A DNA stretch of 40,858 nt from a virus, in the IMG/VR virus record IMGVR_UViG_3300012964_000020, positions 1 to 40,858 of that record; one strand, written 5' to 3'. Made by a program: the position numbers and the translations under genes. Positions 32,203 through 38,671 of the stretch are shown here, in pieces (the first letter of the stretch is position 1; each line of letters begins with the position of its first letter). Below the pieces are notes generated by a model, which saw only the letters and a list, made by a program, of their open reading frames with translations, had not been told where the DNA came from and searched no databases.

Positions 32203-33753
32203 TCAATAATATCTAGTTTTCCGGCGGAACGAATCTTCCTCATCGCGTTCATCTGTCGGGAGACGAATAAAACCGCCCGTCCTGAACCGGCGAATCGCCA
32301 GTGTCATCGCGTCTACCTGGTCATCATGCTCACCGTTTGGGAAGTCGGAGCATTCTTCAACAACCTCCAGTGCCCAGCGGCGCTCCATAGGCGCCCAGAC
32401 CAGTCCGGATGAGAATATATCAGAAACCGAGTTCACACGCGCGATCTTATCATTACCCTTGCCGGGGGTGAACTCACTCACTGGCACACCGGCCGCGCGC
32501 ATCTCCTGGAACAGTACCGAACCGGAGCTCTTCTTCTCGATCACAAACGAGTCTGGCTGCCACCGTTCGTACTCCTGCATCATGGTTTTCTTCAACTCCG
32601 GATACTCCATCCGGCGCTTCCACGCATTTAGCAGGATAATGTTCGCTGTTTCCCGGTCGTCGTAAAATACACCCCATACCTGGAATGCATTGAAGTCCGC
32701 GCGGTTATGGGCTTCCTGAGCTGCGTCTAAACTGGCGATCACATATTCGCAGTCGGGGGGGTCATCCTTCTCCCATGCTCTCCACCACTCGCGCTTGATC
32801 AGCGCCCCTTCCACCGAGGTAGGATTCTGCATGTACTGCGCCTGCCAGAACTGCGGCGCCATATTGGCCTTCTTCTGCAGCAGCGCCTCAAGCGGCCACC
32901 GCTCAGGCCATAAACTTTTCTGGTCCTCGGTACCATCGCCCATGATCGCCGGAAACTCTACCACTTCCCACTGCTCGGAGTCCGGATTAGTCTCCATCTG
33001 CTTGATCAGCCGACCGATCAGATCTCCTTTGTTCCATCGTGTATGGATGATTATGCACGCGCCGTCTGGCGCCAAGCGCTGCAGCGGACCTGTCTGGAAC
33101 CAACTCCAGGCGTCGTCGAACACATCCGTATTGCCGGCCATTACCACCTGCTCCGAGAACGGATCGTCGATCACAACCAGGTTCGCACCGCGCCCGGCCA
33201 GCGCGCCACCGACACCCACCGCGTAATACTCGCCGCCTTTGTTTGTCGCCCACTGCCCCGCGGCCTTGCTATCCGCCTTCAACGAGACTTCCGGGAATAC
33301 TTCCCGGTACTCGGGGGTATCGATCAGGTCGCGGACTTTCCGGCCGAAGCCGGTTGCCATGTCGCCGGTATGTGATGCCATGATGATCCGCCGGTTCGGG
33401 AACTTGCCCAGATACCACGCCGGGAATAAGTAACTGCTCATCAGACTCTTGCCGAAGCGTGGTGCGATCGACAGCAGTATCCGTTTCTTCTCGCCCCGCG
33501 CCACGGCGTCCATCAGTTTCGCCAGCCGCTTGTGGTGTGGCCCGACCATGAATACTTTCGGCTCTGTCTCGATCTGCAGCGCCGGCGCAACCTTATGCGC
33601 GAACGCCAGTAACGAATCCTTTGCCTGCACCGATGCTCTCCGGTTGATTAGCTCATCCAGAATTTCAAGCGTCTCCGCCTGGGCGGCCGGCGGCAGCTTG
33701 TGCAGGTTCTGCATAATCCCACGCAGCTGATCTGGGTTCAGGTCGTTAAGCAT
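32203..33753 (-). CDS. terL: Terminase large subunit
   Basis: 516 residues with ATPase and nuclease domains. Walker A is APRFGKS (97-103), Walker B is LVVIDDP (192-198), and a coupling region IIIHTRWNKGDLIGR follows near 234-248. The RNase H-type nuclease contributes D343 in IASLDAA, E406 in VIEKKSSG and the D478-D481 pair in EHDDQVDA. It packages DNA into the prohead through the portal and makes the terminal cut. It overlaps the small subunit gene by 8 bases and precedes the portal gene. All catalytic residues are present, so it is probably functional. Confidence 0.9.
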   Translation of the reverse strand: MLNDLNPDQLRGIMQNLHKLPPAAQAETLEILDELINRRASVQAKDSLLAFAHKVAPALQIETEPKVFMVGPHHKRLAKLMDAVARGEKKRILLSIAPRFGKSLMSSYLFPAWYLGKFPNRRIIMASHTGDMATGFGRKVRDLIDTPEYREVFPEVSLKADSKAAGQWATNKGGEYYAVGVGGALAGRGANLVVIDDPFSEQVVMAGNTDVFDDAWSWFQTGPLQRLAPDGACIIIHTRWNKGDLIGRLIKQMETNPDSEQWEVVEFPAIMGDGTEDQKSLWPERWPLEALLQKKANMAPQFWQAQYMQNPTSVEGALIKREWWRAWEKDDPPDCEYVIASLDAAQEAHNRADFNAFQVWGVFYDDRETANIILLNAWKRRMEYPELKKTMMQEYERWQPDSFVIEKKSSGSVLFQEMRAAGVPVSEFTPGKGNDKIARVNSVSDIFSSGLVWAPMERRWALEVVEECSDFPNGEHDDQVDAMTLAIRRFRTGGFIRLPTDERDEEDSFRRKTRYY

Positions 33754-34327
33754 CGGTGGGGTTCTCTTCCATTATTCTCCGATACTCGTCTGGCATCAAT
33801 GTCCGCAGGCGATCATGCAGCCGCTGCTCCAGGTTCTCGGTGGTAATTGTTTTCACGGTAACCTCGCTGCGCTCAGTGAACAGATCCACCCCGGTGATCT
33901 TGCCTAGGTTCTCCAGCGCGCGCATGCGCACATTCGCTGGTTTGTCCGGACCTGACTCTTCAAGCAGCCGGTTAGTGATGTACGTCCGCATCTGGGCGGC
34001 ATCCTGCACAACCTCATGGTCATACTCGGACAATAGTGCTGTCAGCTTAAGCACCACTGCGGGGGAGTTCAGGGTATGGGGTTCGATCGGGAGTTGCTGG
34101 ATGTGCCGGTGGAATTGCTGCAGCGCTTTGTCGTTCTCCGCGTCGTCGATGGTAGCTTCGAGGCCGTGCTGAAGCATAGTGGCCGTGGTCTTTGCCTTCG
34201 CCTTGATCAGCTCGCGGTCGCTGCTCGCGTCGCGTATCAGCTCTTTCGCTGGGGCGCGTTCGATCGTGGGTTCGTAGGTTCCCAAGTCTTCAGGCATTCG
34301 TATCAGGTGTTCGAGCAAGCTTTCCAT
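33746..34327 (-). CDS. Terminase small subunit (probable)
   Basis: 193 residues, first gene of the late operon, 27 bases or so after the predicted start of transcription and without a clear SD. The C-terminal pattern NVRMRALENLGKITGVDLFT followed by ERSEVTVKTITTENLEQRL is found in small terminase subunits preceding this TerL type. The helical N-terminal and central part (DSSDRELIKAKAKTTATMLQ resembles ASSDRELIKAKAKTTATMLQ here; PAVVLKLTALLSEYDHEVV) fits DNA binding and oligomerisation. It overlaps the terL start by 8 bases. No HTH could be defined with confidence, so the call rests on position and C-terminal motif. Confidence 0.65.
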   Translation of the reverse strand: MESLLEHLIRMPEDLGTYEPTIERAPAKELIRDASSDRELIKAKAKTTATMLQHGLEATIDDAENDKALQQFHRHIQQLPIEPHTLNSPAVVLKLTALLSEYDHEVVQDAAQMRTYITNRLLEESGPDKPANVRMRALENLGKITGVDLFTERSEVTVKTITTENLEQRLHDRLRTLMPDEYRRIMEENPTDA

Positions 34328-34360
34328 AGGGCGGTGCGCAGTTCAGGACTGGATGGGTGG

Positions 34361-34389
34361 CTTATACCATGCGGACCAGGATTTGTAAA
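34361..34389 (-). promoter_or_regulatory. Late-operon promoter
   Basis: On the minus strand TTTACA, a 17-base spacer and TATAAG, with transcription expected to start about 27 bases before the terminase small subunit ATG. An A6T6 tract lies right at the -35 and may bend DNA. This is the only good promoter in front of the terminase genes. Confidence 0.6.
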
Positions 34390-34441
34390 AAATTTTTTCA
34401 GACAGGTCTTTTCTGGGGGGAGGGGGGGGGTCTTCTGCCGC

Positions 34442-34470
34442 TTGACAATGTACCAACTTGACAATATTGG
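34442..34470 (+). promoter_or_regulatory. Weak early promoter candidate
   Basis: TTGACA, 17 bases and TATTGG. The -35 is perfect, the -10 poor. A second TTGACA starts at 34457 but has no -10 at a proper distance. May act with the stronger promoter at 34571. Confidence 0.3.
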
Positions 34471-34546
34471 GTGTTGCGAGGCAAAAACTGGGAGTATAGG
34501 ATGGCCGCTGCGTGCGCGAAAAAAGGGGTTATACCTCCCCCGTGGG

Positions 34547-34570
34547 GTACGCGTAGGCGCCTACGCGCAC
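34547..34570. repeat. 24-bp palindrome copy 1 (GTACGCGTAG-4-CTACGCGCAC)
   Basis: Arms of 10 bases with one mismatch around a 4-base centre, ending one base before the -35 of the strong promoter at 34571. It is one of five such elements, all in the + strand early region (also 35437, 35796, 37956, 38773). The position suggests an operator; as RNA from the weak upstream promoter it would form a hairpin. Confidence 0.7.
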
Positions 34571-34599
34571 TTGACATTCCAGTCAAACAAGCGTATAGT
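34571..34599 (+). promoter_or_regulatory. Strong early promoter
   Basis: TTGACA, exactly 17 bases, TATAGT; one base from sigma-70 consensus in total. It drives the 253-residue gene after a leader of about 60 bases. It abuts the palindrome at 34547-34570, so a protein bound there would touch RNA polymerase. Confidence 0.8.
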
Positions 34600-34665
34600 G
34601 GTAACCATTAGCTGATTGATTCTAATCATCTAATACCTTATTACTTTATTAATGGAGATTACCAA

Positions 34666-35427
34666 ATGAAAACAGCTACCAAACAAACTAACCCAGTTAT
34701 CAACCAAACAACTCAGCCCAATACCGAAGTATCCAAAGGCGCGGCGGTTGTGTCAGTCATGTCAGCTAGCAAGTTATCTGAGATTGTTCAAAAGGCTATC
34801 GCGGCTGATCAAGCCTTCGATAAGGCAAACAAGACTCACAAAAGCATTTATACGGCTTGCGCGGCGAGTCTGCGCGAGGGTATCGAAAGCAATGTATGCT
34901 CTGATACTTTGTTGAAGGAGTATGATCGCCGGCGCACTGAGTTCGTGCGTGCAGTGGTTGAAGCCCGCTTCAAAGATTACCCCGGCGAAGACAAAACCGA
35001 AGTTATGGAGCGTGCACGCTTGGCAATCATGCAGGGGATCAAAACTGATAACGCGAAAGCTGAATGGGTTAGTCCGAAGTCTGAAACGGTACGTGACCAG
35101 AAAAAGGCCGAAGCCGAAAAAGAGCGCGCACAAGTCAATCGTGAAGTTGAAAAAGCCGTTAAAGCCGCGAAGAAAAAGGAACCGCAAGCCGATGAAAAGG
35201 CGCTGCGTGCGGCGATCAAGGCGGAAATACTGGCTGAAGGCAAGGAAGCCCGCGAAGAAAAACGGGCACAAGTCCGTTTTGCGGCGAACGAAGCGCGGTA
35301 TATCGAGCAATTGACGGCCGTACTGACCCGCATGCCGGATGTATTCCAGGCCGACGTGCGCGAGGCGCAATTGCGTGGTGCGGCACTGCTGGCAGAACTG
35401 AAACACCTGCAAACAAAGGCCGAGTAA
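34666..35427 (+). CDS. Charged helical early protein (253 aa), function unknown
   Basis: First gene behind the strong early promoter; GGAG 7 bases before the ATG. A polar N-terminus rich in Thr/Asn/Gln (residues 1-25) is followed by helical segments (SASKLSEIVQKAIAADQAFD; TLLKEYDRRRTEFVRAVVEA) and a highly charged Lys/Glu/Ala helix at about 135-205 (EKERAQVNREVEKAVKAAKK) predicted to be coiled coil, ending with QLTAVLTRMPDVFQADVREA. No enzyme motif, zinc site or membrane span. The strong promoter implies high early expression, as for host-takeover or DNA-coating proteins. I do not recognise the family. Confidence 0.75.
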   Translation: MKTATKQTNPVINQTTQPNTEVSKGAAVVSVMSASKLSEIVQKAIAADQAFDKANKTHKSIYTACAASLREGIESNVCSDTLLKEYDRRRTEFVRAVVEARFKDYPGEDKTEVMERARLAIMQGIKTDNAKAEWVSPKSETVRDQKKAEAEKERAQVNREVEKAVKAAKKKEPQADEKALRAAIKAEILAEGKEAREEKRAQVRFAANEARYIEQLTAVLTRMPDVFQADVREAQLRGAALLAELKHLQTKAE

Positions 35428-35436
35428 TTAAACCTA

Positions 35437-35460
35437 GTACGCGTAGACTTCTACGCGTGC
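35437..35460. repeat. 24-bp palindrome copy 2 (GTACGCGTAG-4-CTACGCGTGC)
   Basis: One mismatch between arms, centre ACTT. It sits in the 55-base gap between the 253-residue gene and the next gene, 10 bases after the former's stop. There is no T run behind it, so it is not a simple terminator. Confidence 0.7.
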
Positions 35461-35482
35461 AATCAACCAATGAGGTGCAACC

Positions 35483-35683
35483 ATGGATAAGCAAAAAACA
35501 CTGCGCGCAGAACTCGAATTCGAGCTGCAAGAAGGCACAATCCACCCGCAAGAAGTCGCGGATCAACAAGGCACAACCATTGCGCAGTTGCTGGTGCAAT
35601 GCGAAGCCCGCTCCCAAGAAATTATGAAGGGCGCGCCGGATGATCTTGATGCACGGGTTAGGGTTTGCCGGACAATTCATTAA
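35483..35683 (+). CDS. Small early protein (66 aa), function unknown
   Basis: MDKQKTLRAELEFELQEGTI, then HPQEVADQQGTTIAQLLVQC and EARSQEIMKGAPDDLDARVR. A short soluble alpha-helical protein; the segment PQEVADQQGTTIAQLLVQ could form a degenerate helix-turn-helix (helix, G turn, T-T-x-x-x-L-L). GAGGTG lies 6 bases before the ATG. Second and last gene of the unit ended by the terminator at 35764. A small regulator is possible but unproven. Confidence 0.65.
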   Translation: MDKQKTLRAELEFELQEGTIHPQEVADQQGTTIAQLLVQCEARSQEIMKGAPDDLDARVRVCRTIH

Positions 35684-35763
35684 CAAACTCTAATCAGCCC
35701 GCCGATAAAATGCTGCACGCCTTTTGTGGTTTATGGGGCGTTAAATGAAAAGCCAAAATTTAC

Positions 35764-35787
35764 CCCGCCGAAAGGCGGGCTTTTTTT
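35764..35787 (+). terminator. Rho-independent terminator of first early unit
   Basis: Perfect 6-bp stem CCCGCC / GGCGGG with GAAA loop, one C and then seven T. It lies 80 bases after the 66-residue gene. In the other direction there is no T run, so it does not serve the opposing gene at 35849. Confidence 0.9.
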
Positions 35788-35795
35788 CGCCCTGT

Positions 35796-35819
35796 GTACG
35801 CGTAGATTGCTACGCGTAC
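35796..35819. repeat. 24-bp palindrome copy 3 (perfect)
   Basis: GTACGCGTAG-ATTG-CTACGCGTAC, ten-base arms without mismatch, 8 bases after the T run of the terminator and 30 bases before the end of the opposing gene. The best match to the palindrome consensus. Confidence 0.8.
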
Positions 35820-35848
35820 ATTTTGACACTTGTTCGTGTTGCGGGCGT

Positions 35849-36286
35849 TTATAAGTATTTGGTTATATCGTCAGGCAAAACACCTTGCCGGATGAGTTCA
35901 ATCTGTTTTGCATAGGCCGCTTCATATTTAGCAATGATCAGTTTTCGCGCTTCGATGGCTTGCATCGTTTTTGTCGTTTGCAGTTGTTTACTCAAAACCC
36001 CCAGCCGGTACTTGTGAGGCCCCACCAAGGCGCCAAAACGTTTTTTGGCTACCCTAAGCCGTGACCGCGCTAAAAGTGCCTTGGCGACCTCTTTGGCGCG
36101 TCCTGAACGGGCCATTACAGATTCCCTCAGTTTGTCCCGTGCATACTTCTTCCGCATGCACTTCCTGGACAAGGCACGGGCGACACATTTCTTACATTCC
36201 ATCCGCTTCTTGATGAATTCCGATTCCAGGAACGCATGGCCACATGCGGTGCATTGCTGGGTTGCTTCGTCGTAGGTCTCGCGCAT
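35849..36286 (-). CDS. Zinc-binding basic protein (145 aa), lone minus-strand gene
   Basis: The only minus-strand gene in the early region. ATG 36286 is chosen: AAGGAGG lies 4-5 bases upstream, while the frame start at 36310 would fall in the -10. The N-terminus YDEATQQCTACGHAFLESEF followed by KRMECKKCVARAL forms a CxxC...CxxC zinc site with the x-C-x-x-C-x-x-x-F-x-x-x-x-F pattern common at the start of phage HNH/endonuclease VII-like proteins; the HNH residues themselves are absent. The rest is Lys/Arg-rich helix (KYARDKLRESVMARSGRAKE). DNA or RNA binding is likely. It has its own extended -10 promoter. Confidence 0.7.
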   Translation of the reverse strand: MRETYDEATQQCTACGHAFLESEFIKKRMECKKCVARALSRKCMRKKYARDKLRESVMARSGRAKEVAKALLARSRLRVAKKRFGALVGPHKYRLGVLSKQLQTTKTMQAIEARKLIIAKYEAAYAKQIELIRQGVLPDDITKYL

Positions 36287-36308
36287 ATTTCCTCCTTGTG
36301 AGGCACGC

Positions 36309-36317
36309 ATTATAACA
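36309..36317 (-). promoter_or_regulatory. Extended -10 promoter for zinc-protein gene
   Basis: Minus strand TGTTATAAT: consensus TATAAT with the TG extension one base before it. No good -35 at 16-18 bases. The leader to ATG 36286 is very short, leaving just room for AAGGAGG. Confidence 0.55.
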
Positions 36318-36757
36318 CAAGAAAACTACTAAGGTCGTGTTTTCGGCTACGAAGCCGGTGTCTACTGAGTTTTTGCCCGCCACTGTAGCTGCGTTTTATC
36401 AAAGCATCTTAATAAAAGACACCGCAACCCCGTATTTACGGCATTCCCCAGCCGAGGCGTTGTTTTCCTGAAACATATATATATAGAAAGAGGGTAAATA
36501 ATATATATAATAGACAGACACACAATTTCCCCAGAGATATATATTTCTGAAAAACACCTCTCCTCCCGTGCCCCAAAGCTAGAAAGCCCGCTGCGCTTGG
36601 GGTGTAGCCTGAAAGTAAAGTCATCCGCACCCTTAACATTTTTCGGCTACCTCCCAATGCCCGCTCGTGTACCTTGGAAAAAACCCACTTTTTCGGCCAC
36701 TACCCCAGTAAATACAGGGCGTGTCACGTGTACCTAATTTTCCTTAATAAACCCGAT
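36318..36757. other. Non-coding region with AT-rich tract and short repeats
   Basis: About 440 bases without a supportable gene. It contains alternating TA tracts at 36474-36484 and 36500-36511 and further A/T at 36536-36548, the least stable DNA in the window. TTTTCGGCTAC-type 11-mers occur at 36340, 36640 and (one change) 36690. A CCCCAAAGC ... GCGCTTGGGG inverted repeat lies at 36571-36602. Together with the adjacent iteron array this looks like a replication origin or centromere-like region, which is inference. Confidence 0.5.
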
Positions 36758-36977
36758 GTACGACGTACTTCAGCATATGTACGGCGCACTTCACCCCTTT
36801 GTACGACGTACAAACCCAAATGTACGACGCACTTCGACGATGTACGGCGTACTTCACCCTTTGTACGGCGCACTTCGATGATGTACGGCATACTTCACTA
36901 CATATACGGCGTACATTTGGGTTTGTATGTCGTACTTTTATTTTTATGTACGCCGCACATTGACATGTACCTCGTAC
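36758..36977. repeat. Iteron array: 11 near-palindromes GTACGNCGTAC, about 21-bp period
   Basis: Eleven 11-base units start at 36758, 36779, 36801, 36822, 36842, 36863, 36883, 36904, 36925, 36948 and 36967. Units read GTACG-N-CGTAC or close variants (CGCAC, CATAC; the eighth begins ATACG, the ninth GTATG, the last GTACC). Start-to-start distances are 19-23, mean 20.9, two turns of B-DNA, so all sites face the same side. Most of the first seven are followed by TTC. The last two flank and enter the promoter at 36960. The next gene codes for an HTH protein. Operator array, origin iterons or partition site are all possible. Confidence 0.9.
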
Positions 36978-36988
36978 TTCCATATAAT
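36960..36988 (+). promoter_or_regulatory. Consensus promoter overlapped by iterons
   Basis: Perfect TTGACA and TATAAT at 17 bases. Unit 11 of the array occupies the spacer (36967-36977) and unit 10 ends just before the -35, so a bound protein would exclude RNA polymerase. It reads into the HTH gene at 37014. Confidence 0.85.
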
Positions 36989-37013
36989 GCGTTTACTCTA
37001 CTAAGGAGAAATC

Positions 37014-37388
37014 ATGACAAATCAGCCCTATGACATCCTCGCCCACTATGATGATGCCCCCACAAACCCGGCGCCGGTGACCGATGCCGACCGCGAGTTT
37101 TATACCAAATATGGTATGACCCGTGCGGAGTACACCGCTTGGGGGGATCAGCACACCAAACAGATTACCCCGCTGGAACCCGTTGAGGCCCCGCCCAAGA
37201 AACCACGCGCACAGCACCGCCGATTGGCGCCCCACTTGGCCGACCAAGTTCTGGTAGACTTCAGTATGGGTGACACCCCGACAGAGATCGCCGCGCGATA
37301 CAACACTACACCTGGCGCCGTGCGTAACCGCCTGCGGCGGGCGGGCATGCTGGACAAGACGTGTCCTCACTGCGGGGGAAAATTATGA
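37014..37388 (+). CDS. HTH DNA-binding protein downstream of iteron array (124 aa)
   Basis: AAGGAG stands 6 bases before the ATG. The N-terminal half is acidic and Pro-rich (DILAHYDDAPTNPAPV; FYTKYGMTRAEYTAW), then a basic hinge KKPRAQHRR. Residues 77-112 form a helix-turn-helix: ADQVLVDFSMGDTPTEIAAR then YNTTPGAVRNRLRRAGM, a sigma-region-4/GcrA-like tri-helical pattern in which N98-x-x-P-G-A-V-R-N-R-L would be the recognition helix. A CPHCG near the end gives half a zinc site or a dimer contact. The 11 sites overlapping its promoter make autoregulation likely. It could equally be an origin or partition protein. The stop overlaps copy C (ATGA). Confidence 0.75.
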   Translation: MTNQPYDILAHYDDAPTNPAPVTDADREFYTKYGMTRAEYTAWGDQHTKQITPLEPVEAPPKKPRAQHRRLAPHLADQVLVDFSMGDTPTEIAARYNTTPGAVRNRLRRAGMLDKTCPHCGGKL

Positions 37389-37618
37389 CTGACGATGAGA
37401 TCAAACAGATGCTAGTCCTCTGGTTGCTGCACCATGGGACGGAGCCGGTATTGTTGACCCGTAGCAACCCCGCCGCGCGCTGGTATTTTGATGATGTATC
37501 GACTAGTTGGCTATACAGCCATATTAAAGCTTACGTAACGCGCATGAATGACAGTAGACTGTTTCTTAACGAAGCAGGCCTTGCCCGTATTAACGGAGTT
37601 AATCATGACCAGGATTGA
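37385..37618 (+). CDS. Small paralogue-family protein, copy C
   Basis: 77-residue member of the family described at 2753, directly coupled to the HTH gene by ATGA. The ends read MTDDEIKQMLVLWLLHHGTE and FLNEAGLARINGVNHDQD; the middle contains ARWYFDD and WLYSHIKAY. The Trp-Tyr in the middle (R-W-Y-F) recurs at a similar place in copies E (AWYHD), F (QWYIS) and G (LWYVR), so that spot is semi-conserved. The end AACGGAGTTAATCATGA carries the next gene's ribosome site. Function unknown. Confidence 0.8.
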   Translation: MTDDEIKQMLVLWLLHHGTEPVLLTRSNPAARWYFDDVSTSWLYSHIKAYVTRMNDSRLFLNEAGLARINGVNHDQD

Positions 37619-37898
37619 TTACGCATACGGCTGGACACCTGCCATGGAGAAGCGGATCGAGAAACGCATCGCCAATGCGAAAGCTGCGAAGTTGAAACGC
37701 AAGCGCGAACGCGCAAAGAAAGCCAAGACCATCCGGGAAGCGGTTGAGCTCGCCCTGGCTATTGAACGTGAACGGACACTTGTTCGCAAACAGCGCGCCA
37801 AAGAGCGTAAACAACAACGTGCCGACGAACGAGCGCGGGAGCGTGCAGTGCGCGAAGCCGCTGAATTACTCTTAATAAAACGAAAGTACGAAACTTGA
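37605..37898 (+). CDS. Highly basic helical protein (97 aa)
   Basis: ATG 37605 uses the GGAG inside copy C's end; the frame is open upstream to 37548 but only as a shadow of copy C. After YAYGWTPAMEKRIEKRIANA nearly every residue is Lys, Arg, Glu or Ala (KLKRKRERAKKAKTIREAVE; RKQRAKERKQQRADERARER), a single long charged helix. Such proteins often bind nucleic acid non-specifically. There is no family I can name. The promoter at 37895 overlaps its stop, so the next transcript starts at its end. Confidence 0.65.
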   Translation: MTRIDYAYGWTPAMEKRIEKRIANAKAAKLKRKRERAKKAKTIREAVELALAIERERTLVRKQRAKERKQQRADERARERAVREAAELLLIKRKYET

Positions 37899-37923
37899 CA
37901 ATGCTGGAAACAAAGAGTATAAT
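37895..37923 (+). promoter_or_regulatory. Consensus promoter for distal accessory genes
   Basis: TTGACA, exactly 17 bases, TATAAT. It starts inside the stop region of the basic protein gene. The leader of about 70 bases contains palindrome copy 4 and then AAAGGAG. Probably drives the genes from 37999 to the window end. Confidence 0.85.
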
Positions 37924-37955
37924 AGACTCATAAATCAGAGGTTTAGCAACAAAAC

Positions 37956-37979
37956 GAACGCGTAGAACGCTACGCATAC
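37956..37979. repeat. 24-bp palindrome copy 4 (two mismatches)
   Basis: GAACGCGTAG-AACG-CTACGCATAC, in the 5' leader between the consensus promoter and the ribosome site. Here it would be transcribed and form a hairpin just before the SD, or act as a downstream operator. Confidence 0.65.
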
Positions 37980-37998
37980 TTAATTAAAGGAGATGATC

Positions 37999-38205
37999 AT
38001 GTGGGAAGATATGGTTTTATATTGGGCTTGGCGAGGAGATGAACCGGCGAGCTACCCGCCACCCACCCGCAAACGGATCGTATACACCGATTTAGGATTT
38101 AATGACATGCATATGGCCTCGCATGTATATGACGATCCGATGGGCGGCACGCCAGACACTATCGGCCGGGTGCTAAAAGGTGCTATGCTTACTTATTGGA
38201 GGTAA
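37999..38205 (+). CDS. Small accessory protein (68 aa)
   Basis: ATG 37999 rather than 37993, because AAAGGAG ends directly at 37992 and gives proper spacing only to the second ATG. MWEDMVLYWAWRGDEPASYP, then TRKRIVYTDLGFNDMHMASH and TIGRVLKGAMLTYWR. Rich in Trp, Tyr and Met; no membrane segment or known motif. First gene behind the 37895 promoter. Its start context AAAGGAGATGATCATG is the same ribosome-site cassette that ends the paralogue genes. Function unknown. Confidence 0.65.
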   Translation: MWEDMVLYWAWRGDEPASYPPPTRKRIVYTDLGFNDMHMASHVYDDPMGGTPDTIGRVLKGAMLTYWR

Positions 38206-38207
38206 TC

Positions 38208-38366
38208 ATGCAGACATACACATGCATTGTGATCATTAAGCAAGAAGCCGACACCGCCGAAGACGCGGCCAGGCAAATTCAGTCTTGCATACCGAGCGTC
38301 ACCGAAGTGAAGGTGCACTCATTCGGCCCGGATCAGGTAGTGATGCTGGAAGAGAAAAAGAGGTAA
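38208..38366 (+). CDS. Small alpha/beta protein (52 aa)
   Basis: QTYTCIVIIKQEADTAEDAA, RQIQSCIPSVTEVKVHSFGP, then DQVVMLEEKKR. The strand-helix-strand order (CIVII, EDAARQIQSC, VTEVKVHSF) is that of half a ferredoxin-like fold. GGAGG at the correct distance lies before the ATG, two bases after the previous stop. Too short for family assignment, but codon use and the ribosome site support it. Confidence 0.65.
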   Translation: MQTYTCIVIIKQEADTAEDAARQIQSCIPSVTEVKVHSFGPDQVVMLEEKKR

Positions 38367-38368
38367 TC

Positions 38369-38671
38369 ATGAGAGAGATCGAACGCAAAATGCTGAAGGC
38401 GATTGAAGACAAGCGTGACTGGTCTTTGTCCAACACCCGAGTTGAGTATCAACACGAACCCGCACATAAGGGTAACTTCGTTGGCACACATGCCAGGGTG
38501 TACCTGCACGGCCACCACATAGCAAACTTCTGGCAGCACGGCGGGGTTGAGGTAAACACGGATACACTGCGCCGCTGGCCTACGGTAACAACAAAGAGTC
38601 GTCTGCGCGCGCTCGGCGCAAAGTTGACGCAGAAGAACTGGCAACTCTACCTGAACGGGGAGGCGATATGA
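38369..38671 (+). CDS. Conserved small phage protein with LHG-IA and TKSRL motifs (100 aa)
   Basis: The start follows the previous stop by two bases, behind AGAGGTAATC. SLSNTRVEYQHEPAHKGNF, then THARVYLHGHHIANFWQHGG and VTTKSRLRALGAKL. The blocks V-x-L-H-G-x-x-I-A and T-x-K-S-R-L-x-A-L are those of a small protein widespread in phages of Proteobacteria, with a strand-rich core and a C-terminal helix. Function is not known to me. It belongs to the accessory run, and its stop overlaps the next start (ATGA). Confidence 0.7.
   Translation: MREIERKMLKAIEDKRDWSLSNTRVEYQHEPAHKGNFVGTHARVYLHGHHIANFWQHGGVEVNTDTLRRWPTVTTKSRLRALGAKLTQKNWQLYLNGEAI

Larger units (their letters stand above)
34390..34570. 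other. Divergent control region between late and early units
   Basis: Non-coding DNA between the opposing promoters. It holds an A/T tract, a purine run G6-A-G9 at 34415-34430 (C-run on the other strand), two TTGACA hexamers at 34442 and 34457, and at the right side the palindrome described at 34547. No gene with a ribosome site was found. The G run could form unusual DNA structure or be a site of slippage. Confidence 0.5.

Noticed and set aside
34774-35412. 212-codon minus-strand frame opposite the 253-residue early gene
   Set aside because: The sense gene has a strong promoter and SD; the antisense frame has neither and reflects Lys/Glu/Ala codon composition.
36436-36657. Minus-strand 73-codon frame with a hydrophobic stretch
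   Set aside because: Lies in the AT-rich tract; the hydrophobic run comes from TA repeats and there is no usable SD.
36758-36977. CRISPR array
   Set aside because: Units are 11 bp near-palindromes with only about 10 bp between them, spacing varies by 4 bp and no cas genes are present.
36744-36983. Minus-strand 79-codon frame through the iteron array
   Set aside because: Same repeat read in reverse; no SD, and it ends in promoter sequence.
36674-37033. Plus-strand 119-codon frame through the iteron array
   Set aside because: Its repeated VRRTS blocks are a translation of the array; the frame crosses the consensus promoter and has no ribosome site.
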